This document shows positions 51,315 to 62,080 of a stretch of 64,000 nucleotides of DNA, piece after piece (positions within the stretch are counted from its first letter, which is position 1; each line of letters opens with the position of its first letter). The notes beneath the pieces are model-generated. The model worked only from the letters and a program-made list of their open reading frames with translations. It was not told the DNA's origin and searched no databases. The position numbers and the translations under genes are program-made. This stretch comes from Caenorhabditis remanei (lineage: Eukaryota > Nematoda > Chromadorea > Rhabditida > Rhabditidae), in contig NW_026526124.1 in the NCBI RefSeq assembly GCF_010183535.1, positions 62,001 through 126,000 of the forward strand, written 5' to 3'.

Positions 51315-52269
51315 AGTGGAAATTGATAAAACATGTCGTTTTTTGACAACGATATCTTATTCAAAATTCTTTATATATTTAAAAAAACATTTCAACTAAT
51401 AGTCACTCAGAAAAATTAATTTAACCACGAATTGCAGAGCAGAATTGCGGATAACTGGCAGTATCATATTTTCTTGATCTTTAGAGTATGCCTTCCCTCC
51501 CTTCCTTTACTCCAATACATGACAATGACTTGATCGCTCCATCGATTATTGTGATTTCCGACAGAAACTTCTTCTTTTTGTGGTTTTTTAACTCATTTCA
51601 CAATTTTTTCTCATTGAAAAGTGCACCACATGAATTGGTTTTTCTTTTTTGTTAATCTTATGTATCTTGTCAAACCACTTTATTATTTTAAAAAAAATCT
51701 GTAGTTGCAGGTTTAAACACATTTTGGCTGTAGGAATAAAACGGTTATTCAAAGATAAAAGAGCCTCTGATTTTATACTGGCAGAGGCGGAACCAGACAA
51801 AACATATTTACGAGAGAAAATTAAATTGGAACGGATATAAAGAATGATTCAAGACTGAAACCCAATAAATCATTTGGATGGGAGCGGGGAAAAGAAACTG
51901 TGAGATTTACAAAGTACATTGAGTATAAAGCTGTTATTAAAACATAGCTAGCAACAAAAGCTAAATGAATGAAAATTACCGGATAATGTTGAAAAGGTTA
52001 AGGGCATCCAGACCGACAAGTTAAAAAAAGTGAACCAGTGTTGATAATTGTTAGAAGGGTGTAAATTAAAACTATGAATTTATTCAACTGTAGAGGACAA
52101 ACATATTCACTTTTCATGTAGGCTGGTAGTGAGTTACAATGACAAACATAATAATCGACAAAATTAAACGAGTCACTTTAAAAGTGAAGAAATTCAAGTG
52201 AAAACAATAAAAAGGAAAAAGTGAAAAAACTCTGATGAGCCAAATGAGACGTGACGTTCGAAATACAGA
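51315..52269. other. AT-rich intergenic stretch
   Basis: This lies between copy 1 of the TTAA palindrome and the 3' end of the pseudokinase gene. No exon, repeat or RNA gene could be recognised. Confidence 0.4.
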
Positions 52270-54277
52270 CTATTTGAGGAACTGACAGCCACCGTTAATT
52301 ATGAGTTGATATGGACGGTCTGCGTTGAATGAACAAACTCCTTTTGTTACAGAATCCAGCAACTGGTCGAATTCGGTGTGATAATCAAACGCACGTTGTC
52401 GTTTGATCTGTTTGACGAAGTGAACCAGAAACTTCTCCTTTCCGAGTGTTTCATTGGGGTTTTCGAACTGTAAAAGTAACTGTGAGTTTTACTTTATAAA
52501 CTTTTTGTTTTTAAGTCTGATTTTTTCTACAGGGTGGGTGATAAGTATTGAGACACGTATTTCTCTGATTTTCCCGCATAGGAAAAAGCTCAAGGTGTCC
52601 ATTTCAGAGAATAACTATATTTTTCGAATCAGTACAACATTATGACCAGCTTTTGAAAAAAAAAATACTACGTTTGATTCCGTGGTCACGTGCCAGACGC
52701 CCAGATGTGACAAGGGAAGAGTAACACTGCGCCGCGGGTAAGAAGGTTTCACAGTCAACCACAGAGATTCAATAATATAGCGGTCAACAATTATTCGGTT
52801 GTCCCATTATTGGTCTAAATAGCTTACGGTAGACTTTCTGAACATTTCTCAGCCCTCAACTTGAATTTTTTGAGGTTGAGGAGAGTGGGGGCCTCTTTGA
52901 TATCCCAAGGTCTAGTTTTTGAAGCAAATCATGGAAAACCATGATTATCAACTCATAAGAAGGCGATAACCTGAGAACAAAATTATCAAAACATGTATTA
53001 GACACTGTGAATTCAGTTCAGAACTGTTGAAATCTTCCTATATTCTGTCCTTCACTTTTGTGACGGTTTATCTAAAAACTCGCTATTTTGTTCATTTTTC
53101 TCAATACTGCAAGTTGCACTTGAAGCCCTCGTGGGTCCGTGATCATCCGTTTATCTGTTTTTTATATTAATATAATTTTGAGTATAACATCTCAGCTGTC
53201 ACTAACCAGATTCCTAGTCTCGAAAAATTTGTGCTCCTGAAGATATGAGCCAATGAATGTGATAACTACCTACGGCGCAAAGTCTCTTTTTCCTTGTCAC
53301 ATCTGGACGTCTGGCACGCGACCACGGAATCAAAAGTAGTACTTTTTTTTATAGCTGGTCATAATGTTGTACTGATTCAAAAAATGTAGTTATTTTCTGA
53401 AATGGACACCTAGATTTTTTTCTATGCAGTGAAATACATGTCTCAATACTTATCAGCCACCCTGTAGATTGAAACAAAAATATTTTAAACTATCCACTAC
53501 CCTAATTAATGTTTGACCTACAATCAATCTTTTCTTTTGCATCATGCCTTCGCGTTTAGCATCACAGTATAGTTTCTTCCGGTGTCTCATTGCGAGAAGA
53601 ATGTAGAGAATAGATGTTGCATCAAACATGAATTGGTATGGGTGACCACGGCAAGCGTCTGGATGCATATTTAGTTGTATTCCATCTTTACCAAGATTCA
53701 CACGACGATTGTTGAACTGCATAAAAGCATCGCTGAAATCTGTGAGCACTGCCCTGGTGAACTGAAAAAAAAACGTAACTGGAATACAATTTGAAATAAC
53801 CTACTCCATCATCAAAACGAATTTTTGATGCTGTGATGAAAGTGTGGTACACTCCACGACGGAATAAGTGTGTCAATGCATGTAACATCTCGTGACCCAA
53901 TTTCAAGACGTTTTGACGGCAGATTATTTTGTTTTTAATCTGAGACTAAAGATCATGAGAAAAATGCTCTGTGACTGAAAAAAGAATTGTCAACATATGA
54001 AAACTTCAAAATGTCGCATACCAAGACACAAAAACTGTCCATGTTTGAATGAGTCAGTGTAACTGATGACGTTTCTTGCACCATTTACATCTTTCAGAGT
54101 TTCAATTTCCTTGTTCAGTTTCTTGGCGTTGTTATCAGTTACTGATTGCATTTTCAAAGATACTAGCTGATTAGTAGGGATTCTGAAGGCAGTGTAGAAT
54201 TGTCCAAATGAACCATTGCCGATGAGTTTTGTAATTCTGTATTGCCCGTTGAAAGTATCTCCAAGTGACAAACTCAT
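52270..54277 (-). pseudogene. CK1-family pseudokinase gene with an in-frame UAG
   Basis: Exons are 54277-54022, 53974-53805, 53761-53522 and 52467-52270, summing to 864 nt (288 codons) in frame, about the length of a CK1-type kinase. Exon 1 has a glycine loop GNGSFGQFY and a beta-3 lysine context (LVSLKMQ). Exon 2 aligns with the CK1 helix ahead of the catalytic loop (VLKLGHEMLHAL), but the HRDIKPxN loop is replaced by YHTFITASK, and DFG by TDFSD, so catalytic residues are missing. Codon 95 is UAG (53948-53946) while the frame continues normally after it. It is therefore a nonsense-mutated pseudogene, or an unseen splice avoids the stop. A MITE fills the last intron. Confidence 0.7.
52530..53464. 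mobile_element. 935-bp MITE with long inverted repeats in the pseudokinase intron
   Basis: Termini CAGGGTG and CACCCTG are flanked by TA on both sides, with inverted arms of about 200 bp or more (TGATAAGTATTGAGACA on one arm, its complement on the other, with few mismatches). The TA target suggests Tc1/mariner-type mobilisation. No transposase frame is present. Confidence 0.8.
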
Positions 54278-55879
54278 CTCGATAAATGAAAAATCTGAAA
54301 AAATGTAAAGAAGAAATAAGATTTGAAGAAATCAAAATGAGAGCATACGATAGAAAGGAAAAATAAATATGATGGGCTTAAAATAAATAAAAAACATTTA
54401 TACATGGGTCCATCTAACATTAATATCAGTTGAAATTCTATATGGAAAAATGTATTATTGAGAACTTGTCCTGAATGACAAAAATATCACTTGGGCATCT
54501 ATGTTCGTTTCATAAAACACTGGTTATTTGATGATTTTATAATAGTTATAATAATTTCATTTGTCAAATACGCTAGGAAGTGCTGATCACGGTGAATAAA
54601 TTTAGTAGATAAGTCCCTCATAAATCGGTATTATGATTGGAAACAGCGGAGTTTTGTTGAAAAACGAGAACTCGAGATAGAGAAGGTTAGTGTATAATGA
54701 AAATATTTTCAGATATAATATACTATGTCTGAAAACAATTTACTCGATTTGGCAAAATGTCTTTTTTTTTCAAAGGAAAAACCAATATCGCGTGTTGTTA
54801 ATGGGATTTTCTAGGAATTGAAACTGAGTTGAATTTTTGTGTTATTAGAGTAGATCTGAATATTCAAAAAATAAGTACTATTTTCTGAAAGTAATAAAAT
54901 ATTAGAAACTCATTGAGAAATATAAGATTTGAAAACAATCAATAGCTGCTTTCATGTTTTGGTTCCATTATCACAGCTAACTTTTTTTTTAAATTTGTAA
55001 TCACGGGTCTGTTGAAATTGTCAATACACAGATTTTTCGAAAGTTCATTTCAAAGAAGCATTTTTGTTTTAAATACGGATTATTATTTTATTTCTCTATT
55101 TGTTGAATATCCTACGGAATAAATTTTGCTATAAAAACAAACAGATGTCTTTGACTCACAATGACAGACAGATATAAGTAGATCATTCAAGTGATACCAG
55201 TTGCCTGGAAACTGTAATAAACTCACAAACCAGTGATTGATTCTGATATGAAATTTGAGCTTCTAATTTCAAATTCAGACAAATAGAAGAGCATTGCTTT
55301 TAGAAAGCTTTCAATAACTATCTGGTAGATAATTCACAAATCCGGAATAAAATTGTATTTCTTGTTCTACGGAACGATTTCTAGCTGTTTTTTTTGTGTT
55401 TCATTTTCTGTTTTTGCGCCCACGTTACCAACTTGCTTTTTTTTGCTTGATTCAGATAGAGACAAAGCCGTGTTTACAACGAAGAGACATCTAGTAAAAA
55501 TGTTACTTATTCATTGTAATTTTCAATTTTTCGACAAAAGGTTCATTTAAAAGTGTAAGATCAACACATTCAGAGCCTAAATGTAAGTGTGTTACCCAAC
55601 TGATAATAACAAACAATTGAGAAGTACTAACCGCATTATAAAAACGACTGTGACAAAATTGCATAGTCCAGACAAGAATGATCATATATTGTTGATTGAA
55701 CAGTTTGGTTGAACAACAAAAACTAATTTGAATATGAAACGAATTCGAGATAATAACACTAAGTAAGGTCAATACGCAATTTCTTTCGTCAGACCCTTGA
55801 AGAAAGATATTCAGTTGCATGTACATTAATGAGATTTGGTTTTGTCTTATTATTAAACAATTTATTCGGGTTTTTCAAG
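54278..55879. other. AT-rich region with no recognised gene
   Basis: Short frames on both strands lack splice context or domains. It may include the promoter of the pseudokinase gene and lost exons of the acetyltransferase fragment. Confidence 0.35.
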
Positions 55880-56004
55880 TCGGCAATACTACTGCTCAGC
55901 AGTTTTATCAACATTGCGGTTTTATTGAAACTGATAGAGACGATACCTACTACGACAATCCACCAAGAGCGGAATTCGTTTATACGAAGAAATTTAGTGA
56001 ATAA
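55880..56004 (+). pseudogene. C-terminal fragment of a GNAT N-acetyltransferase (NAA50-like)
   Basis: About 41 codons end in TAA and match the last part of a GNAT fold: N-x-x-A-x-x-FY-x-x-x-GF (NTTAQQFYQHCGF), then YYDNPPRAEF. This spacing is like NAA50/San-type N-terminal acetyltransferases. The preceding bases TTTTTCAAG are not a normal acceptor, and no upstream exons with the acetyl-CoA loop were found, so it is probably a gene relic. Confidence 0.5.
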
Positions 56005-56544
56005 GCCAGCGATGAAGAGGTCAACTCGTGGAAAATATACTGAATGTGAGTGTCATTTTTTAGTACTCCAAATCTTGTACATAATTCTATCTGAACTGTT
56101 TCTGTTGTTCTGACATGACCCTTAACTTTTGTGAATGCATCAGTTTTCTGTTTTTTTTCTAGATTTTTAGTGTTCACACAGTTTTAAATGTACTATTACA
56201 ATTAATGTGTTCTAGTTCACCGGTTTTTCGTCATCTTTTTTTCCTGTGATTTTATCATGTCATAAATTTTCATCTTATGTGCATATAAACGTTCGAATAC
56301 GATACGATTTCTGTGTTGCAAAGATGTTGGAGTTTTAAATATCTGGAACGTATTGTGAAGACTCTCAAAACGGAGATAATTTCAAGCCGTGATTATAACT
56401 GGAAATTTTACAAAATATCAAAACCACATTCAAATTAAGAAAACTATAGGTGATCAAACTTTCAAAGTTTTTCCAAGTAGTTAAAACAGTATTTCAAATA
56501 CCATGCAATGAGTCACTAGAAAGTCGGTGAAAAGAATAGAAATC
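56005..56544. other. AT-rich stretch, nothing recognised
   Basis: No exon, RNA gene or repeat is evident between the acetyltransferase fragment and the palindrome. Confidence 0.35.
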
Positions 56545-58137
56545 ACATGGAATGACTCCCGACTGGCTCCACAAAATTTGTGATTTTTTTGGCTCATTTG
56601 ATAGATTCTGCGAGAAAAATGACCAACCTGAAAGTTTTCCGGTGACTGGACCTAATTTTCGAGATTTTCAGATTTTTAGAAAATCAATTTTTTTCAATTT
56701 TTTTTCAAAATTTTTTTTCATCATTTTTTTTCTCAATGTTCTCCCATCTGGCAAAAAAAGCAAAAACAAAGAAAAAATAGAGAATTTCATAGGCTTTTCG
56801 ATAGGCTATGAAACATTTTTTGGTCATGTTCCTACTTTGACCAGACCCCCGAAAACTGAGAGTCAAAAAAATTATTTTTTCTGTGAAGTCGTTGGGTTGT
56901 TTTAAAATGCTTTAAAAAATAGAAGAACTCATGCAAACAAATTTTTCAAAAAAAAATTTAGGGGTAATCGCGAAAAAAAAAGAAATAAATTTTGTTGAAA
57001 ATTTCGATTTTTCAAGATTTTGATGGGTATAGGAAATATGACATTTCTTCTGTTTATGCTTTGAAAACATTAGTATGTTTGAAGAAATCAATAAACACAA
57101 ACTTTTAAAACGTGTATCAAGAAGTTTGAATGTTTCCTGATCAGTTTCCAATTCGTAGAATAGGCTCATAAAATGCATTCTTTTGAGGTGGTGAGAATTT
57201 CAAAAGCTTGCAACGTGCTTTAAACTTCAGATAAACGACTGTTGCTTTGAAAACATACTTAAAATAGAAGAATTAACAAATTCGGTCACTTTAAACGAAA
57301 ATTTAAAATTTTCATTTTTCATGAAAATTTCATGTGGTCCCCCCTTTTGAAATTTTCAAAAAAATGAAAATTTTAAACTTTTGTTTAAAGTGTCCGAATT
57401 TGTTGAATCTTCTATTTTAAGCATGTTTTCAAAGCGAAAGTCGTTTATCTGAAGTTTAAAGCACGTTGCAAGCTTTTGAAATTCTCACCACCTCAAAAGA
57501 ATGCATTTTATGAGCCTCTGCTACGAATTGGAAACTAATCAGGAAACATTCAAACTTCTTGATACAGGTTTTAAAAGTTTGTGTTTATTGATTTCTTTGA
57601 ATATACCAACGTTTTCAAAGCATAAACAGAAGAAATGTCATATTTCCTATACCCATCAAAATCTTGAAAAATCGAAATTTTCAAAAAAATTTATTTCTTT
57701 TTTTTTCGCGGTTACCCCTAAATTTTTTTTTGAAAAATTTGTTTGCATGAGTTTTTCTATTTTTTAAAGCAGTTTAAAACAGCCCAACGACTTCACAGAA
57801 AAAATAATTTTTTTTGACTCTCAGTTTTCGGGGGTCTGGTAAAAGTAGGTACATGATCAAAAAAATTTTCATAGCCTATCGAAAAGCCTATGAAATTCTC
57901 TACTTTTTAATTGTTTTTGCTTTTTTTGTCAGATGGGAGAACATCGAGAAAAAAAATGATGAAAAAAAAATTTTGAAAAAAAATTGAAAAAAATTGATTT
58001 TCTAAAAGTCTGAAAATCTCGAAAATTAGGTCCAGTCACCGGAAAAGCCTTTAGATTGGTCATTTTTCTTGCAGAATCTATCAAATGAGCCAAAAAAATG
58101 ACAAATTTTGTGGAGCCAGTCGGGAGTCATTCCATGT
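56545..58137. mobile_element. 1.59-kb palindromic (foldback) transposon
   Basis: It begins ACATGGAATGACTCCCGACT and ends with the reverse complement. Arms match along most of their length; mirrored 88-codon frames lie at 56912-57178 (minus) and 57501-57767 (plus), slightly diverged. It is a family distinct from the TTAA elements. No transposase and no clear target duplication are seen. Confidence 0.78.
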
Positions 58138-59046
58138 CAGTTTAAAAAAGCGCGTATGGTACTATTTTTCTTGAGATTTTGTTTTCTGGGATTCCTTTCG
58201 ATTGGGATGTGTTACAGTTTGCTCTTTTCCTCCTGCTTCAAAATTATCGTTACCTCTTGAATCTTCTCTCCGTTTCTTGGAAAATCTTTCAACGCTTCCA
58301 TCTAACTGATTCCTTCTGTTTGGACCGTCTCTTTCAACTCAATTTTCTCTCTACGCGCCATCGTAGATTCAAAGGCCAGCTGCTCTTTCAATATAAATTT
58401 TTCAGCGGTACTTATTATTTTCCAAATTTAGATTTGCACGTCCGGTTTTCATCTTCCACCCGCCGTTCTATGAATATTGTTTGTAATAAAGCCAATTGCT
58501 CTGATTTCTTCTCTCATACTGTCCCCAATATGGAACGTCATCACCGCCCCGACCTCTTGTTTTCTCTGTCTCCCTCCGAATTCTGTGCTCTAATTATATG
58601 TTGTATAACCCGCTATTAGAGTTTACCGTTTGTTCTCAAACCACCCTTCCACGTATTACTTTCTTATATTCATACAAAATGTCTTTTAAATTGGTAAACC
58701 TATATTACTGTGCTATTCCCTTGTTACCAGTCATTATTTTATATTGTTGCCCCGCATTTCTCACTATGAACCCACCCTTTGAATGATCTCGTGAGGGGAC
58801 GATGAAAAATTTACCCGGATAATCGTGAAATAATTTGAATGCGAAAATACAAAAGACGGGTTTATTCAAAAAACTACAATAGCAAAAAAGATACGCATGA
58901 ATTGGATATATCACAGTGACTGCGGAAAACTTCATAATTATAAAACGTTGAGGCGTGATGGCGACCACCAGAGAGAAGATAAAGACCCGTATGATGTATC
59001 GAAGATTACGTTCAAAAGACAGTAGATGGAGAACTATAGGAACCTT
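58138..59046. other. Intergenic region
   Basis: A 146-codon plus frame (58179-58619) and an 87-codon minus frame (58705-58968) are hydrophobic and unrecognised, without splice support. It includes the 3' side of the minus-strand gene at 59047. Confidence 0.35.
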
Positions 59047-59985
59047 TTATCTCTTATCGTTTTGTCCTCTGCGCTTTCCATCTGAAACATAACAAAATGA
59101 AGTGTGATTTCAGACAGTGATCAGGTGATCGAACAGTCGTGATTCTTTGAACATGCCCTCCCTGTATGCGACTTACTATTTTCTGGACAATCTTTTCCAA
59201 TCTTTTCCTCTTGTTGCTGGGCATGGACATCCAAAACCTTGCCTTGTTCTTTTTTCAATTCAAATTGTTCAAACATGTAGCCAAGAGCTTCTTGCTAGAA
59301 AAAAATTGCTAGAACATTCATACCGTATCTTTATATACCTGCACATCTCTAATGAACTTTCGATCAACTCTCGGAATTGTAGCCATGAGAGCAGTTATGG
59401 TTGCCTCAGCAATGCCAGCGACAAAATCGTGCAACATGACATCATTTTGTACTATACTGTGAAGCCATCCGAGAGTGAGCAATGCTCTGAGCATCCATAC
59501 TGGCAGAGCCGGCAAGTTCATATTCACAAATACGTAAAGCGGCAAGTTGAAAGCTGCAGCAATTTCTTTGTACTCGTCATAACCAACCAGATCATTTGGA
59601 GACTGGCTATGGTACAGTATGTCGACCTTTGTTTTTTTGCCATTGTGGAAATTGGAGGAGTCTCGATTCATAAGAACAATGAGGTTGACAACAGTGTGAA
59701 ACGCCATGTAATCACCCTAAATATTTCAACAAATGTTTACTGACATCTAATTTAACTGCTTACACTTTTACATAGAGTACAAGCACCGATGACCCCAATG
59801 GTATGGGATCTCACACTTAGTGAAACTCCTTCCCAATTCACGCCGCAAACTAAGTGTTGAAACATGTACAGTATCGCTTGCTTTTTGCTGATGATTTGAG
59901 TACTAATGGTATTAAGGACTTTGAACGGAGTACCCGTCATTTCAAGTGATCTCCATCCGATGACGTGAACGGGATCGTCCACAAG
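59047..59985 (-). CDS. Unrecognised spliced gene, 5' end not located (at least four exons)
   Basis: Exons are 59985-59764, 59716-59339, 59294-59177 and 59081-59047, summing to 753 nt in frame. The product part has 250 residues: helical and hydrophobic in the middle (ALPVWMLRALLTLGWLHS, VMLHDFVAGIAEATITALMA), with a charged tail ending KRRGQNDKR. The first exon starts at an acceptor in phase 0 (TTTTTTCAG), so a start exon is missing; the 1.6-kb TTAA palindrome lies just upstream. No family is recognised. A nucleoprotein-like helical protein is one loose possibility, not supported by any motif. Confidence 0.55.
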
Positions 59986-60028
59986 CTGAAAAAATGAGTA
60001 ATTTAGTAATTGGAGTTCTATATTTTAA

Positions 60029-61651
60029 GAGACAATGTCTCGCTCAAGCCACCAGGCCATGTTACACATAAACCAAAGTGATCCGTTTTGGCTGATTTTT
60101 TGATATGTTACTACCCTAGGAATTCTAAGGATTTTATACTATACCAGATTAGGCTCCGTACCCTCTGACCTACCGAAACGCTCGATTGAAGTTGAAAAAT
60201 GAAATTTTTTTTTTCGAAAGATAGTATCAAAATCTCTTCAGAAATGAGTTGCCAGCCTTATTTTGTGCATTTTACAAGATAACATCTTTTTTCTAACTCT
60301 CCTGCATCATATAGAAAAAATCACATTTTTGAAAAAATTGTCAATATTTTCATGTTTTTTGGATTTTTCTGGTGGTCGAAGTACTGTGGTCCGAAGTGAA
60401 TTTATGATTTTAAGATACATATTAGTGATGGCTATCTGAAAATATAAAGATTTTCCCCAGATTCCACTGTCTAGGTGAGTTATGATCAAAAAAGTGACGA
60501 AATTTTATGCATTTTAACGTACCCCCCTCCATGGTAAAAAACGGCCGGGTGACGAAAATCAAAAATATTTTTGATTTGAGTTATTTGAAGCTAAAATAAT
60601 ATTCACACAAATTTTCAGACAATTTTAGCCATGTTTCAGTAAGTTTCAGACACCTCCTCCATTTTTTCGAGTCAAAAAGTTTGAGCTCCCGTAACTTTCC
60701 AGATTATGACTCAAAGTTTATGAAACTTTGGGAAAAAAGTGAAATATACTTTAAAAACACAAACAATTAAATAAATGTCAAGTTTTGTCATTTTGTTCAA
60801 CTTTCGTTTCTTTTTTTATCTGATAGCTTCATGGGTCTACGATAGGAAGATATTCTGGCGAATAAAACGCCAGCATTCTTTTTTATAATCAACTTTTAGC
60901 TATTCATTTGTATTTTTAAAGTATATTTCACTTTTTTCCCAAAGTTTCATAAACTTTGAGTCATAATCTGGAAAGTTACGAGAGCTCAAACTTTTTGATT
61001 CGAAAAAATGGAGGAGGTGTCTGTGACTCACTGAAACATGGTCAGAATTGTCTGAAAAGTTGTGTGAGCATTATTCCAACTTTGAATAACTCGAATCAGA
61101 GATATTTTTAATTTTTGTCACCTAGTCATTTTTTATCATGGAGGGGGGTACGTTAAAATGCATAAAATTTCGTCACTTTTTTGATCATAACTCACCTAGA
61201 CAGTGGAATCTGGGGAAAATCTTTATATTTTCAGATAGCCATCACTAATATGTATCTTAAAATCATAAATTCACTTCGGACCACAGTACTTCGACCACCA
61301 GAAAAATCCAAAAAACATGAAAATATTGACAATTTTTTCAAAAATGTGATTTTTTCTATATGATGCAGGAGAGTTAGAAAAAAGATGTTATTTTGTAAAA
61401 TGCACAAAATAAGGCTGGCAACTCATTTCTGAAGAGATTTTGATACTATCTTTCGAAAAAAAAATTTTCATTTTTCAACTTCAATCGAGCGTTTCGGTAG
61501 GCAAAAAGGGGCGGAGCCTAATCTGGTATGGTATAAAAATCTTAGCATTCTTAGGGTAGTAACATGTCAAAAAATCAGCTGAAACGGATCACTTTGGTTT
61601 ATGTGTAGCATGGCCTGTAGGCCTATGCTCGAGGCAGTCAGAGATTGTCTC
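60029..61651. mobile_element. 1.62-kb palindromic TTAA transposon, copy 2
   Basis: Near-identical to 49689-51310, in the same orientation, bounded by TTAA at 60025-60028 and 61652-61655. It lies just upstream of the first located exon of the gene at 59047-59985, so it may sit in one of that gene's introns or have cut off its 5' end. Confidence 0.82.
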
Positions 61652-61801
61652 TTAAATAGGTGTCTGAAAAACATGAGTCATCCACTGAAAGGGGCGGGCA
61701 CTAGAAAAATTCAATTAAGCAAGGGTCAGGTGAAGCATGAATCATCGTCGGTAGGAGAGTTTTACAAAAAACCACCGACAAGAGGGCCGCGAGCAAACAA
61801 A

Positions 61802-62068
61802 CTAAGGTTTTGGGTGAATGTGGACGGTAGGCATGGAACCCTTGGCAAAGTTGAAAACGAAGGCTTCTGGCTTCTTTTCAGGCTTTTGAGTTGGAGCCGA
61901 TGTATAAAAGTACTGATCCAGACCATTCGAAGAAACCTGAACAGTTTTGAGATTTTTCAATTTCCAAATGTTTGTAATACTCACCACTCCAACTTGATCT
62001 TGCACACTAGGCTGATATACATATCCTGTGCCTACTTCATTACTGGCGACAGACTTTTGAATAACCAT
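61802..62068 (-). CDS. Small unrecognised protein (72 residues, two exons)
   Basis: Exon 1 is 62068-61985, the intron 61984-61937 (48 nt, GTGAGT to GTTCAG), exon 2 61936-61802 with stop TAG. The frame is kept. The product is polar, with KPEKKPEAFVFNFAKG near the end. Its ATG lies only 12 bases from the oppositely oriented ATG at 62081. It might be the lost 5' end of the gene at 59047, but the stop in exon 2 argues against that. Confidence 0.45.
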   Translation of the reverse strand: MVIQKSVASNEVGTGYVYQPSVQDQVGVVSITNIWKLKNLKTVQVSSNGLDQYFYTSAPTQKPEKKPEAFVFNFAKGSMPTVHIHPKP

Positions 62069-62080
62069 TGTGTTTTCAGA

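Noticed and set aside
58179..58619. 146-codon plus-strand frame
   Set aside because: Hydrophobic, unrecognised, and without splice or promoter evidence.
59047..59985. Assignment of the helical protein to a viral nucleoprotein family
   Set aside because: The helical, hydrophobic look is not enough; I could name no conserved motif.
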